NCBI GenBank assembly: GCA_009746045.1
Contig: RPFO01000080.1
Span: forward strand, 9,481,613-9,545,612
Source: Mesostigma viride
Lineage: Eukaryota > Streptophyta > Mesostigmatophyceae > Mesostigmatales > Mesostigmataceae
DNA: 64,000 nucleotides
Direction of reading: 5' to 3'
The notes below the pieces were generated by a model that made no database searches, was not told the origin of the DNA, and saw only the letters and a program-made list of their open reading frames with translations. Each line of letters starts with the position of its first letter. Position 1 is the stretch's first letter. Made by a program: the position numbers and the translations under genes. This document shows, piece after piece, positions 41,208-53,301 of this stretch.

Positions 41208-42824
41208 CTATGGCCGCCCGTGTAAGGGGTCCATGAGCCCACGGAGCAGGGGGTACTGCCTCTCCGCCTTCTCCTCCAGCTTGGTGAGGGCATCTGCAGG
41301 GTTGTCCACACCAGGCACATGTTCAATGTGAGCTAGGTAGGACATCTCCTTGAGCAACAAGTAGTCAAGGTCCCTGCTCCTGGCCAGCTGCCTGTGCACA
41401 AATTGCACCATGCCCATGCTATCAGTCCTCACCAGTGTGTGCAGCTGCAACCTACAGGAAGCCACTTGACATAGCTGGTAGAAGAGCTCCCTCAAGTAAA
41501 GAGCAGTATGCAGCCCTTCACAGATTGCCCTGCACTCAGCAATATCACTGCTGGGTGTAACCCTGTTCTGCAACCGACTGTACCAGGTAACAAGTGAGGT
41601 GTGATCTTGCTCCAGGGTAACTAATGCTGCTGCCCTGCCCCTGACCTCTGTGACCTTCCTATTATCCATAGAACTGTCCACATAGAGAACCATGTCAAGG
41701 GGCTTGTACAAATCCACAGGACCCAGTATGAGAGGGGGAGACATCATGACAGCCTGCACCACACTCTCAGCACCCACCTCAACCAGCTGGGAATCAGTAA
41801 GTCGACTCAGAACCAGCAAGTCAGGGGCACATATACTTGCAAGCCATGCCAGCATGCCCCTGATGGTAGCACACCTAGCCTGCGTGATGGGCTCCTGCAA
41901 TGCATCTACAATCTGCTGTGGGTAGTCCTTACCACCCTCCATCCTGATGAACCACGAGCCCTTGGCTTGGAACAACGTAGCCTGCATGCCACAGAAGACC
42001 ATAGGCTCATTCTCCACCATGTGCTGTATCTTACCCAGCTCAAACCGCTTCTGGATCTTAGCCAAGACAGCCTCAACCCAGTCTGGTGGACCTATGAGAT
42101 GCAGGTCATCACCATGCAGTGAGGCAAAGACAGGAAGGCCATTGTGGGACCCTTGGAACAAACAGGGATCCACTGGAGACACAGAAAACCCACAAGTATT
42201 CTTCAAGAATTTCTCTAGGCTCTTTCTCCAGATAATGGGACTGGACCTGAGACCTTCCAACCCTTTCAGAATTCTCAGGTACCTGGCCTTTATCTCTGCT
42301 CTCCATACAGCAGGTACAGTCACAAAGAAAGGAGGGATATCTCTCCAAGTCTGCCTAGCCTGATCTTGGTCACCCTTGAGAAAAGCCCTCTTGAAATCAA
42401 TCAGCACAGAGCTATAGGGCACACCCTTAACCAGAAAAGACAGAAATATACACAGCAGAATCCTCCACGTGTCATGCAGCATCCCTGGAGTATAGAGCTC
42501 CTCATCTAACAACTGGCCAGTGCCATGATACTCGGTTACAACTGGTCTGACATGTGGCACCTGGACACCATCTACCTCCTTGAGCTTGAGGACAAACATC
42601 AATCTGAGCAGCTGGTGAACTTCTGGCAGCTCATCCACAGGTTCTGCACAGTTGGAAACTATCCACTCATGCCCAGAAGCAACAAAGCCAAGAGTCCATG
42701 CCTTAGCCATCTTGGGGCTTTGCATCATCTCGACTAGCTGGCGCCAGGGAATAGGACTGTGAGCAGCTATCTGGTACCTGTTTACCCCTAACTGCCTTGG
42801 ATCAAAGGTGGTTGGGATTATCAA
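41208..42824 (-). CDS. pol: Element B reverse transcriptase and RNase H
   Basis: The frame has no ATG at its start and follows the protease frame after a small frame change at the overlap 42821-42824. RT motifs: LKLKEVDGVQVPHVRPV, VLIDFKRAFLKGD (first catalytic Asp), LEGLRSSPIIWRKSLE, VDPCLF and SLHGDDLHLIGP (HGDD instead of YVDD). RNase H: LYVDSSMDNRKVTEV, SSDIAECRAICEGL, LVRTDSMGMVQF and HVPGVDNPADALTK. It closely resembles element A along its whole length. About 540 codons are uninterrupted, so this half of pol is better preserved than the integrase half. Confidence 0.88.
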   Translation of the reverse strand: MIIPTTFDPRQLGVNRYQIAAHSPIPWRQLVEMMQSPKMAKAWTLGFVASGHEWIVSNCAEPVDELPEVHQLLRLMFVLKLKEVDGVQVPHVRPVVTEYHGTGQLLDEELYTPGMLHDTWRILLCIFLSFLVKGVPYSSVLIDFKRAFLKGDQDQARQTWRDIPPFFVTVPAVWRAEIKARYLRILKGLEGLRSSPIIWRKSLEKFLKNTCGFSVSPVDPCLFQGSHNGLPVFASLHGDDLHLIGPPDWVEAVLAKIQKRFELGKIQHMVENEPMVFCGMQATLFQAKGSWFIRMEGGKDYPQQIVDALQEPITQARCATIRGMLAWLASICAPDLLVLSRLTDSQLVEVGAESVVQAVMMSPPLILGPVDLYKPLDMVLYVDSSMDNRKVTEVRGRAAALVTLEQDHTSLVTWYSRLQNRVTPSSDIAECRAICEGLHTALYLRELFYQLCQVASCRLQLHTLVRTDSMGMVQFVHRQLARSRDLDYLLLKEMSYLAHIEHVPGVDNPADALTKLEEKAERQYPLLRGLMDPLHGRP

Positions 42825-44173
42825 CAGTCCTCAGCTATGGGCTCCTGACCTTGAGGACCCTCAGCTGGCTGACTCCTAACAGCCTTCACCGCCACTGCAA
42901 GACCCTGGGAATAGTGATATCTTTCAAGGGGGAGGCTGCCCCTGCCTTCTAGTGCCAACTCATCAGAGGTCAAAGTAACCCCTGGCATGCACAAGAAGTT
43001 CTGACCCAGAATGGCAGGCCCCTGATAGCCCTCTACCACACAGAACGTGGTGGGCACCCCTAAGATAGGCACACTCACTTCCCCAAGGATCTTCATGGAC
43101 ACCTTTCCTGAGAAATCAGACACAGCAAGGCAACTGGGATGGGACATCTGTAAGCCTACAGCATCCTCTTCCCTGATGACAGACACCTGTGAGTTGGTAT
43201 CTACCTCCATTGTAGCTGCCCAGCACGACCCCCACCCCGTGAGCTTGGATACCTTGGGATCATGTTTGCTGCGCATGAGTGCTCGGATGACGTCCGCCAT
43301 GAGAGGCCCCCGGGCCTTAGGTGGCTGCCCCGTCCCCTCTGGCCTTGTGACAGTTGCTTCAGCAGCCTCCTCCTGCTCGTCATCTTCCAGCAGGGACAGA
43401 CCATCATCCACCACCAGAGGATTGTTAGCTGCTGCTGCCTGGCTCTGGCCTGGCTCCTCAACCCAGCTGGGAGGGCCTGGCCCGTCTGCAGGCCAGATTG
43501 CATGTGGCCTTCTTTCCTTGACATGAGCCCAGGACAACCTGTACACGTGCCTTGGATCCTTTTCCAAAGCCACCAGGCAAGATCTGTTAGCTTCTTCCAC
43601 ACGAGTGACAACCCCATCCTGCCACTTCCCCCGCTTGCCTGGAATAGATGGTTCCTTCCACATCCTGACCTTCAGCCCCACCTGAGGCCTCAGCACATTC
43701 CAGTTCTTGTCCTTACGTCTCAGCTGGGCAAATAACCTATCTGCCTTCCTAAGACTGGCCTGCACCACGTTCTCAGGCAACAAGCTATACTGCAGGGCCA
43801 GGGGAGAGACAGCCACACCATCAAAGTAATAGTTAACCCTGTGGTTCAGCTGCTCTTCTATCCCCTTACACCAGGCTGCCCTCTCTAAGGCAGATGCCAC
43901 AAGTGGCACTGACTCTGCTGCTAGCACCACTGTCTTCACTTCACGTATGGATCTCTCTACAGCCCCTTGCTGCCCATGACTCTCCCTGGGGACTACTACC
44001 AGCTTACAAGGCAGCTGGTCCTGATGCTTGAGCAAACAGTCAAACTGCAAGTCTGCCTGCACACTCTTGCACACCCCAAAGCCTGGGATCAGGGCCTTCA
44101 TACCCAACAACAAGTGGTGCTCCTGCATACCAGGCAGAACGTCTATCAGCCTGTATCTGCTGAACCTGTCCAC
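42821..44173 (-). CDS. pol: Element B integrase core and protease
   Basis: The frame begins at VDRFSRYRLIDV within the integrase core, with the second catalytic Asp in VQADLQFD and Glu in HGQQGAVERSIRE. The first Asp (DIQMDIQHIRG) lies just upstream in another frame. The SH3-like tail (QVGLKVRMWKEPSIPGKRG) is followed by the retropepsin-like domain MEVDTNSQVSVI ... AILGQNFL. The frame ends at 42821 in the linker that is continuous in A. Protease following integrase repeats the order seen in A and C. Confidence 0.85.
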   Translation of the reverse strand: MDRFSRYRLIDVLPGMQEHHLLLGMKALIPGFGVCKSVQADLQFDCLLKHQDQLPCKLVVVPRESHGQQGAVERSIREVKTVVLAAESVPLVASALERAAWCKGIEEQLNHRVNYYFDGVAVSPLALQYSLLPENVVQASLRKADRLFAQLRRKDKNWNVLRPQVGLKVRMWKEPSIPGKRGKWQDGVVTRVEEANRSCLVALEKDPRHVYRLSWAHVKERRPHAIWPADGPGPPSWVEEPGQSQAAAANNPLVVDDGLSLLEDDEQEEAAEATVTRPEGTGQPPKARGPLMADVIRALMRSKHDPKVSKLTGWGSCWAATMEVDTNSQVSVIREEDAVGLQMSHPSCLAVSDFSGKVSMKILGEVSVPILGVPTTFCVVEGYQGPAILGQNFLCMPGVTLTSDELALEGRGSLPLERYHYSQGLAVAVKAVRSQPAEGPQGQEPIAEDC

Positions 44174-44728
44174 CCCACCAATATATACAAGCCCCTGATA
44201 TGCTGGATATCCATCTGGATGTCGCCACGCTCCCTAGCAGGCTCCCTAGCATGGGACTGAGGTGGGTGAACAGCATTCTCCTGGCAACCACAGTTCTCAG
44301 CAGCAGCCTGGCAGCCTCCCACAAAGGCTCCCTACCTAGCTTCCAAGCAAACATTGCTGCCTGCCCAGAATGCCCAAACATATGATGCAATCTATGGCCA
44401 GCCTCAGCATAGCTCAGCACTCTGTCAGTACTGACCTGGCGAGACGTCTGAACCGTGTGTGGGGACACATGATCCACTCCTGAGGTTCCAGGGCTTCCCT
44501 GCAGGCCATCCTGACGCCCCAAGCCAGGCCCTGCACCCTGGACCGCTCCAGGCCCTTCCAGCAAGGTCCTTGGCCCTCCAGGCCAGCACCTGCTGGAGAC
44601 CCACCACCTGCATGAGGCATAGGGAATTCAGCTGCAGCATTGTTATTGCAATCCAGTGGAAGAACAACATCTTTACACCCTTGGTGCTGCACAAGGGGCA
44701 CACCCCCATCCTTATGTACATCCAGCAC
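44174..44728 (-). pseudogene. pol: Element B pol N-terminus and integrase zinc finger (frameshifted)
   Basis: Pieces in two or three frames: a Gly/Pro-rich linker (44414-44728), then RLHHMFGHSGQAAMFAWKLG with the HH half of the finger, and, after a further frame change, NCGCQENA and the first catalytic Asp region. One-base differences from element A near 44180 and 44270 explain the breaks. No intact integrase can be made. Confidence 0.75.
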
Positions 44729-44772
44729 ACCTTCCCCAAGGGGTGATTGACTATTTACAGGGGATGATGTAG

Positions 44773-46130
44773 CTAGTCACTGCTGCCCAGACTGGCCCCT
44801 GCCCCAGCAGGCTTGGCCTTCCTGTCAGGACACTCACGACGCCAGTGACCTTCCTTGCCACACACAAAGCATGCTCCACCCTTCTTCCCAGACCCAGCCC
44901 CACCCTTGCCAGGCTTCCCCTGGCCTCCCTGAGACTGTCCACCCTGCTTGCCCTGGTTGCCTTGAGCTTGGCCCTTGCCTTGCCCTTGGCCACCCTTACC
45001 CTGCTGACCACCAGCTTGCTGGCTCCCAACCCCTCCTTGGGAACCTGCACCCTTGCCACCCTGAGCCCCCTGCCTCTGGCGCCTGAAGCGCTTACGCTTG
45101 TTGGGCCTTGCCCCATCACGGGCTGGGTACCCGGGGACATCACCTTGGCCCTGCACAGCGGAGGTGGCATTGCTGCCATGGGACTGGATAGCTTTGCAGG
45201 CAGGATCTGGCTTCCTTATGCTGAGGATTACAAGCTCCAGAGCACGCAAGGAGCCATCAGTCTGGTTAAGAAACATGCGGGCACTGTTCCTCCCATCCAC
45301 ACTCAAACCCATACGGTCCAGGAAATAGTCTGCCAAGGCCCTATCTGTGACCAGGAAGCCATACTTGGCCCCCTTGTCCCTGATACGGTTGAGCCTAGCC
45401 CATTCCTCTGCCACAGGACCCACTATCTCAAAGGTGTCATACTGATGTTTATAGTAGTTGGTGAGGTTGAGAACCTTGTCAGAGAACTCCTCCCTCAACC
45501 CATCCAGGAACTGTGCCCAGGTTAGCTTATCCTTGACACCAGTCCTAGCCTTTTCCCTGACACGCTCTGACGAGTCCCTGTTGCACGTGGACGAGTGAAA
45601 CACTTGCACTAGGTTGACAGTGGGGTCCACGGAGAGCACAACCAGCTCCATGTCCTCTAGCCACTTGTCTAGAGCTTCCTGTGCTAGTGGTGGGTTAAGA
45701 GGCTTTTGTCCATTCATAAGAGTGACTGCACTCATGTGAGGTCTCGACCCTGGCAGCGCCTTCACCGGCTCCACCACAGTGGGTGTCACAGCAACAACGC
45801 CACTTGGGCCAGCAGGCACAGGGGAGAGCACATCCACATGAGGCCTCTTACCATTGCCGTCAGCGGAGGTGTCCCTCTTACGCTTCTCCACGGCTGGTTG
45901 CCCATTCGCCACCGTTATTGCATCAGATGCCCTGCGCCCGCACCTTGCGCGCCTCCTCCACCGAGTCTTCGTGCCGTCTCTTGCTGCCTGGTCTCTTTCC
46001 CCCATCGCCGTCGCTGGCTGGGATCGCCTCCCCCACCAGCTGCTCCTTGTCTTGCCGAGGCTCCTGGCTCGCCCCAGCCGGTGCCTCCATCTCGCCCTTG
46101 TCGCCGTCTCCCGGTTTGCCACGAGGCATT
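44773..46130 (-). CDS. gag: Gag of element B
   Basis: The likely start is the ATG at 46130 (MPRGKPGDGDKGEMEAP), with a frame change near 45930 into the main frame (KRDTSADGNGKRPHVD). A helical capsid-like region follows (ALDKWLEDMELVVLS, then LTWAQFLDGLREEFSDKVL, EEWARLNRIRDKGAKYGF). A Gln/Gly/Lys-rich stretch precedes the CCHC knuckle CFVCGKEGHWRRECP. The end is TAG in this frame; in the pol frame the same bases read CAG CAG TGA CTA, like the CAG TGA CTG at the end of A gag, so readthrough may be ancestral with an indel in B. Confidence 0.82.
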
Positions 46131-46149
46131 ATATACAGTGGGATGGCAA

Positions 46150-47320
46150 AACAAAACAGGCGATAGACAAGGAAGAACAGGCTCAAGCGCTGGTGCTGCC
46201 TGAAGAAGCCGCTGGCTGCTCTCCAGTGCTGCCTCCTCCTCACGCTCCTGCGCTGTGCGTGCCACCGGTGTCCCCACGCGTGGAACTGAGCGGACCTCCT
46301 CCGCGTTGTAAGGACCTAGCACACGGCTCACCGGCCTCCCGGCTGCTGTCTGCTCTACCGGCAGTCTAGGCGCACTGCCACGGCGATACCACTGAAGTTT
46401 CTGACCCACCGCTACCACCACCTCGCCGATCGTTGCGAGACCCCCGACCAATCTCAGCAAAATCGTGTTCCGGCTCAAAGGTATGTGTAACTCTGCTCTA
46501 CGCCGAGCTGAGTATCCCTCGTTTGTGCCGTCACCCTCGTCAATCTGCTGTGACGACCGGGCTATGATGCCCGTCGGTCTGTCCACGAACTGCTCGTGGA
46601 ATCTTCGTCGGTGACCTCCCGACCGGTGATGACCGTCACCGTTGGCCCAGTCGCCCCTGGCCTGCTCTGCAACCTCGGCGTGTCCAAGGTCGACCAAATG
46701 CCCGGCGGACGCGTAGTGATCACCCAGTGATCGCGTGACCACGCGCCTGGATCAGAATGTTGACCAGGTGCTCACACGTCTGAGCCACCACCTCGGCCGA
46801 ATCCCACGGGCTATCGGCCTCGCGCGTCTGCGCGTCCCGAATGATGTGACGCGTCGGTCCCCTCCCCAGCGAGCTTGTCGCCACCCAGTGATTATACAAT
46901 CTGGTTCCACCTAAACAGATGGCCACCAGTTGGCCCAGCGTCTCTCGCGCTAAGTCAAGCGCCTGGATGGTTACGTGCCCGCCCTGGTACGCAACTTCTA
47001 AACTGTAGATCAACGAAGCAATCTCGTCTCGAATGGCGACGACGCTCCGTGCACACCCTCCCTGTTTCCCTGGCGACGTCGTCGCCCGAATCCTCATCAC
47101 CACGGGGTCGTTCGCCGACGGCCCTGCTGCGTTACCGAACACAGCGACCCAACCGCCTTCCGCAAGGCCCCGCGCAACGTAGGCCGCTTGCACAAAGGTG
47201 GAAGCGTTGGATTGATGAGTATAGGGATAGAAAGCGTTCGCGCGCGCCGGCAACTCTGGTGCTGCTTCGCGCCTGGGAGATGACTCAGGTGTTCAACCCG
47301 AGCCTCGGCCGACATGAAAC
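46150..47320 (-). pseudogene. ORF0-like region of element B, upstream of gag
   Basis: Starting near ATG 47309 (MSAEARVEHLSHL) and passing through frames at 46720-47253 and about 46200-46742, a broken coding region precedes gag. It includes SLIYSLEVAYQGGHVTIQ, ALDLARETLGQLVAIC and an Arg-rich stretch (GGHRRRFHEQFVDRPTG). It occupies the same position as the 261-residue ORF0 of A, whose Arg run is followed by IDPVTGRR. Sequence similarity beyond that is weak, so homology is tentative. No domain is recognised. Confidence 0.5.
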
Positions 47321-47346
47321 CTTGCAAACAGGAATGCAATAGTACG

Positions 47347-47996
47347 AGTTAGCAACCAGCCAGAACTGTGAGCTCCTGGTCTTCACGCACACAACGGGAT
47401 GAGCCAAAGTTGCAAGGCAGCAACCTTTTAACCCGTGCACCAAGCCACGACCACGGTGAGCGTTTCCACGTCCAATGTGGGAGCCTCGGTTCGTGCTTGC
47501 CAAGATAGCTGGTCATCCCCCATGACCAAGCTATATCCTTTGCGTTGTTCCTCGTTCCCATCGGCGTGACGAGGCACGTGCAGGCATGCAAGCAAATCCT
47601 CAACGTCCACTGGCATCAGTGCAGAGCCAGGACGAACTGGATTTGCCTAGACTCTGCAACCTAGGAATTAAGTACAGGACCTGTCACAAGCCTGCAAGGC
47701 CTAGTATCCTTGCAGACCTGTGCCAGCTCCAGTATTCCACCAGTCACAGGCTGCTGCTCCTCTGGTCTACGTGGACCACAGTCACGTGATAGTCAGGCTA
47801 AGCCTGTGCAGGCACGGCCTGCCACGTGTCCTGTCCACTATACCAGAGGACTGTACCCTAGTCGGCCACGGACGGCTAGGACTTCGGGACCTCATATCTT
47901 TCTCGTCCCTTGTCTGTTTCAGGCGGTCAGCACGGCGTTGGAAAGGTCTTTCCAAACTGCATCCACTTAGCATATTGGTTGCCCAAAATGCTAACT
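47347..47996 (-). repeat. 5' LTR of element B
   Basis: 650 bp. Differs from the 3' LTR mainly by a short insertion near 47383-47393 and scattered substitutions. Immediately inside (minus strand) is CGTACTATTGC, with no TGG-type primer-binding site. Confidence 0.93.
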
Positions 47997-48001
47997 GGTA
48001 C

Positions 48002-49746
48002 TTGAAGAAGACAAGTCACGTCCTTATCTACCTTAACCCTTCAATTGTGTCAACTGGAACCACCAGAACGGACTGAGTATGGGCATCTTAGTAAGTATGA
48101 GAGTATCTAGCCAAATAACATTTTCTGGCCCACCCTTGGAACCAAGGATGCTTTTATATCAAATAACTTTGGGGTCATGTCATTGGTCACATATCTATGC
48201 CCCACAGCTGCTATAAATAGCACCCCCCCCAAGGGGGTACGGTGCAGATGGGGTTCAAGAGATATATAATGCAATATGGACCATTTCTCAAAATCTGCTG
48301 ACCCTGGCCCTTTGAGGGGAGTTCAAGATAATCACAGGCATGCCATAGATGCATTCACAACATGACATGCCATAGAACTGCACAGGCTAGCTAGCATACA
48401 GCCCAAAATAGCTCAGACCGTTATAACGGGTGCAGTTATTTTGGGGTGTTTTGGTAGCACTACCGTATAGGCATTCAATTCCAACGTGGCACAAAACATC
48501 ATAGATGGCCACACATGGATTCCCAAACACATTTCCAGCTTAAAAATCACAACAGCATGCTATACAACAAGTATAAAGCTTGTGCCAAGGCCCAAAACCA
48601 AGAGTATAACGGGTTCACAAGGAGCTACATTATCAATGCATCCAACACACTATAAAGCAATTCCAATGATTGGCAATGATAGAGAAAACAAAAGAACTCA
48701 CCTGGTTGTGCTTCCATGCAAGCAGGCCCTGGCCATTCATGTTTCTTGCATGCACTATGGACGCACAAGCAGAAGGATAACTTGGGCCAGCAAACCAAGA
48801 AGCAATGCCTAGAGCTTGCCAGAAAACCAATTGTCTCGCTATGTCTGTGCAGGGAAAAGCATCCCGCTATCAAGCCCACCATGTTAAGAGACAATACCAA
48901 ACGCTACTTCACTGGTTTCGTTGAAGCCTTAGCTAATAGCAATCAAATCTGGTCCAAAATCTGCGTGACATAGTGGTATTCCCCAACCATCACAAGCGAA
49001 CGCGTACAAGCACTAAAGCAACAAAACGACAAGCAAAAACCATCGATTACATGTCTAAAACTAGTTTATAAACGATAGGACGACTTGGTACTGTAATGTA
49101 TAAACGCTAACATGTCAATACGTACCAGGTCGAAACCGCAGATTACCTGCTGTGCGGGAGCCATCACTCCCACCTCACGGACATAGCCTCGAACCTTTCC
49201 TGGCCGTCATCGCTAATAAAACATGTCAAGAATAACGTAACAAGTCTATCCACGCGCAAATATATGGACGTTTGCCGCCGAACAACAGGTAGCGTACGCA
49301 CTGTCACCGCCTGGCCGCTGACAGGATCTGCTGCACCGATTAGAACCTAGAGACATACTTGCGCACATCCAGACGCTTCACGGCCAGATTTATAACCTTT
49401 ATAACACTCAAGGATAATTACTACAAAATTTGAGTTCAAAATTCCAAGCCATGCTCTCGTACCAGTCATTTGCCTGCACCGCCATAGCCGCGGACGTCAA
49501 TTATTTTCATTCACGTCGGTCCCGTTTGACCATGGTACCCCCCCAACTTTGATTGAGTATATCTCCCTGGCCAGTTGTCCAAAGTACGGTCTGAATAGTG
49601 CCAGGCATAGCTTACGTCTAGATCTTTCGATCCCCCCAGGTTTGACCGTTGAATTATTTTTGGCGCGGCGCCTGGTTCTGCCACAAACTCAGTCCGTTAG
49701 AGTGGCGCGAGTTCAACTGGCGCCACGAAAACGGACTCAGTACAAA
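48002..49746. other. Interior remnant of element F, no gene recognised
   Basis: About 1.75 kb between element B and TTAA element 3. Small frames lack domain similarity. It is presumably decayed F sequence. Confidence 0.4.
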
Positions 49747-49750
49747 TTAA

Positions 49751-51449
49751 CCCCTCATTGGTCCCATTTAAAGCCGAAAAATCGGCTGCAAAATGCTAAA
49801 TTTGCAAACCACCCCACAGCCAACCTACCAACATCCAAGGGCTGTCCTTGGGGGTCAAGCATGTCCATGAGTTGCCCTTCGGGGTGAGCTATCACAACCT
49901 AACATATCTGCAGGGTAGGCCATAGAAAACTACCGCCAAAGTTAGGGGGGTCGAGACGCGCGTTTTCATTTTTGGTAGAATGTGCATTTTGAATTATGTT
50001 ATAAGACCTAGGCACCCACCACTTCAGGGATGATAAACAATTAGTTGCTGAACAGTTTGAGCCATTGGGGTCATCATTTGGGTGGGTATACCAGCAGTTA
50101 CACCCAGTACAGCCCATAGGGGTACCGTTGGTAAAAAGCAACCAAGGGGGTAGGGGTGGGCATACTACCTACTAATACCTACTAATATGGCCCCCAACCA
50201 TGCCATACAATACATTTCCCTTCCACAATGATGGGGAAACATAACTGCATCATCACACTGCCCTTACATGGCACCTATGTGCAGGTGCCACCTTGTCCAT
50301 GCACGTAGGTAACGTGGTACGGATACCCTACGCAAGGCATACATTATAGGAGGCAGCCACCAACAAACTAGTGACGTTGAGCCTATTTCAGCCTGCCCTA
50401 GCAAGGATAAACTAGGCCTAAGCTGCTATAGCTTGCCAGGTGATGGCCAGCACACCTGGTGGCACATGCTGTCAATGGGAAGCTTTTACTCACCAGTTAC
50501 GTGCTTGATGATGCCACAGAGACCAGCCAACTGCCTCACAATCATGCAATATGTGTATGGGAAATGTATAACAAACATATATGGAGGTATTCAAACCCAT
50601 ACAGCATCTAAAACTTATCACCATCACACTGTGGCAGGTCAACTGACTGAGGGAAGCATTTAAGAAGGGTGTTTTAGAAAGGGGCCAGGCCAGGGTCAAG
50701 AAAGAGCATGAATAATGCAAAAAGAATGTGCTACACAAGCTAGAACGTATATATAAACGTCAAACATCGATAGGAAAACGATGCTGAAGCTTTACCAGGC
50801 ATGGTTGGCGTTACCTTGGCCCAGGCGGTGGCCGCAAAATGGCGCATTTCGGCACACCAAAGTTGTGCAGCATGGTCGCTAGATTCGGCGATTTCTGGCC
50901 ACCCTTGCACGTTTACGACTACAATTCATCATTAAAAGTACAAAGAAACCAATATGTCCTTTAAAATACGCCGTAAAGGTATTGCTGTCAACGTTTCTAT
51001 CGTCCGGCCTGATCGCAGTTTTTTCCAGCAAGAACGCTGCCGACACCTATCAAATGGCATTCCCACGAACCAAAAATTGGCCTGTGTGATCTTTAGGACG
51101 TATAAAATCAATTTCCTAAGTTTGGCCAGAAAATTCGAACGCAAACGTAAATTCCATGCGTGGGCGCAAGCCGCCATGGCCAGGTCGTCGTTTTCCGGAA
51201 TGCACGTTTTACGTGAAAAAGTACCCTGACCCCTTGTACTTTGACCGGCCAGAACACCTCTATAACTTTGTCAGAAGTATGCGAACCCTAGTACCATGCT
51301 GTGAGGAAAATTATAAACTTTCGATCTTCTCAGCTAAACGTTTCCTAATTCTCAATAGTTTTCGCGCAATTTGGTCCCCCGCGGAGCAGCCGATGCATCG
51401 GCTGCAAGTCGATTTTTGGCGGAAAATCGGCTGCAAGACCAATGAGGGG
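49751..51449. mobile_element. piggyBac-like non-autonomous element 3 (TTAA target)
   Basis: 1699 bp with perfect 13-bp terminal repeats CCCCTCATTGGTC, flanked by TTAA (49747-49750 and 51450-51453). The interior closely matches 6905-8593. Its terminal repeats differ from those of element 2 at the same positions on both ends (CATT versus AAAT). No transposase. Confidence 0.92.
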
Positions 51450-53217
51450 TTAAGGGTTAAGACCAGATGAACACAACAATACGGTAAGTCATCCTGTCAT
51501 CATTCTGAAATTCTGGAAGTCAGGAACTCTGGACTGGAACATCAGAACTGGAATGGAGCCCCCCATCATCCATCCTGGAATCCCCCCCTCACACCACAAT
51601 CCAAAGCCCCCATTTCCTTGCTGCCCTTATTTACTCCCCCCCCTTCCTTCTCAGCCCTGTTCCTCACAGGCTACATGTATACCAATGCCCATTCAGGCCA
51701 TCCTTGCCCTTGGGTCCAAACATGGGAAATTGCTCCACCATGTTGACCAACTCTGGCCAGTTCCTGCTGACCTGTAGTAGCACCATGCAAGTCTCAGAAG
51801 CCCCTGCCACCATCTGGGCAGCATAGCGAAGGCATGCCCCTGGATAGGAGAGGAGCACTGGCCACAGATTGAATCTCAGCAGGGTCCATTACCCACGTAG
51901 AGGACGTCTTGTGTCTGCTCACCCATGATCTGTACGCCCACCAGAACTGCAGAAAGGTCTTCTTGACCACAGACCACTTAGCACCTATCAGAGGTACCAG
52001 CACCCTCAGTGGCGTCAGACGGACCTTGAGTTCCACAGTGTACTTGGGCAACCCTGGATTTCAGAAGAGGTTAGAAGTCTCCAAAGGAAAACACCCTCTG
52101 GCACAGCTGGAGGAAGGAGCCAAATCAAAGTCACCTTGCTGAACTGAAAACTCCAACAGCTCCATGTAGGAAGCCTCCCCCATACTCACTGGCTGAAACT
52201 GAGTGAATGCCTCCTTCAAGGCCTCAGGTAAGGATGCAAGCAAGTCCTGCCCCTCAGCAGGCCTCATGTCAATGTCACCAGGTCCTGGTGACAATGCATC
52301 CATCCTGTGCAGCAGATGAGCTACAAAAGGGGAGCCAATCTCATACAGGCTGGTGTGTAACTGAGATAGGACCTCCTCCACCATCGTCCAGACCTCCAGC
52401 AGGTGACAGTATGAAACTCAGCAGCACCAAGGTAGAAACCTTCAGTTATATACTATTGGTCTGCTACAAGAGGACGTGCGGGACATGAACCAAGTGTCCT
52501 AATCATACCAGAAATCAAGCCCTAGGTGAACAACCCCATATGGCGATGGTACAACACAGAAGTCACTCTCCATGTGCCATCCAGGCTCAGATCCCCTCAT
52601 CAACCATCCTCAGAAACTGGTCACCAAAATCTGGATGTCATCTCAGCTCAGTCCAACCAAACTCCCACCAGAGTCCATCCCTCTCAACTCAGATCCCCGT
52701 CGGATTCAATGAGTCCACATGTATCTAGGAAGGAGTAAACAGGATCAAGGCACCTAACTAAGCCAACAAGGCGAGGCCACTCCATGTTCTGGGACACCAC
52801 CCTCCCTCAGCTATGAGTCCACGGGTGAAAGACAAGCCTGACATTCCCAGGGATAACGGGTCATCCACAACAGGGATCCATGCCACGAAATACTGACAGC
52901 TCTCACTGCTTGATCAGGGCACTAGCCGAGTGTCATGTAGCAAGGCTAACCCTCTATACAGCGAACCCCCCATAACTAACTGGGTTGCCAGGGTCCAATT
53001 AAGGCTCATCAAAGCTAGTCAACACTGCATATGCTGCACACCCAAGGATCCCAGCCCTTCTCAAGGGTACAGGTAGTCAGGGACAGGTGCTGTATCACCA
53101 CGACAAAGAGTGGCAGGTATTAAACAGAGCCATAATAAATCCCCAATCCATCCCAACTGGGAACCTCCCTCAGATCACCAACAGGTCATAGCAGGCTGGA
53201 TGGATTCCAAGAATGCT

Positions 53218-53301
53218 CAATCCTAACACAGGGGCTGGTGTGAGCTTCTGCTGCATCAAGTCAAAGGCCTGCTGACACCCGTCAGTCCACGCAAACTGGA
53301 A
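53218..53301 (-). pseudogene. Ty3/gypsy RT-RNase H junction fragment
   Basis: The minus strand reads FQFAWTDGCQQAFDLMQQKL and then TPAPVLGL, matching the conserved F-x-WT-x-x-C-Q-x-AF-x-x-L-K-x-x-L-x-x-APVL block of gypsy elements. The adjacent sequence is frame-broken. Confidence 0.7.

Larger units (their letters stand above)
39555..47996 (-). mobile_element. Element B: copia-like LTR retrotransposon, relative of A
   Basis: LTRs are 39555-40198 and 47347-47996 (644 and 650 bp), starting AGTTAG and ending CTAACT, with target duplication GGTAC (39550-39554 and 47997-48001). Coding is on the minus strand: 5' ORF, gag, then pol with integrase, protease, RT and RNase H in the same order as A. 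LTRs differ at a small number of positions and indels, and pol has at least three frame breaks, so B is older than A and C and inactive. Confidence 0.93.

Noticed and set aside
52061-52384. Minus-strand ORF as a host gene
   Set aside because: Lies within decayed gypsy sequence, has no recognised domain and no intact neighbouring exons.
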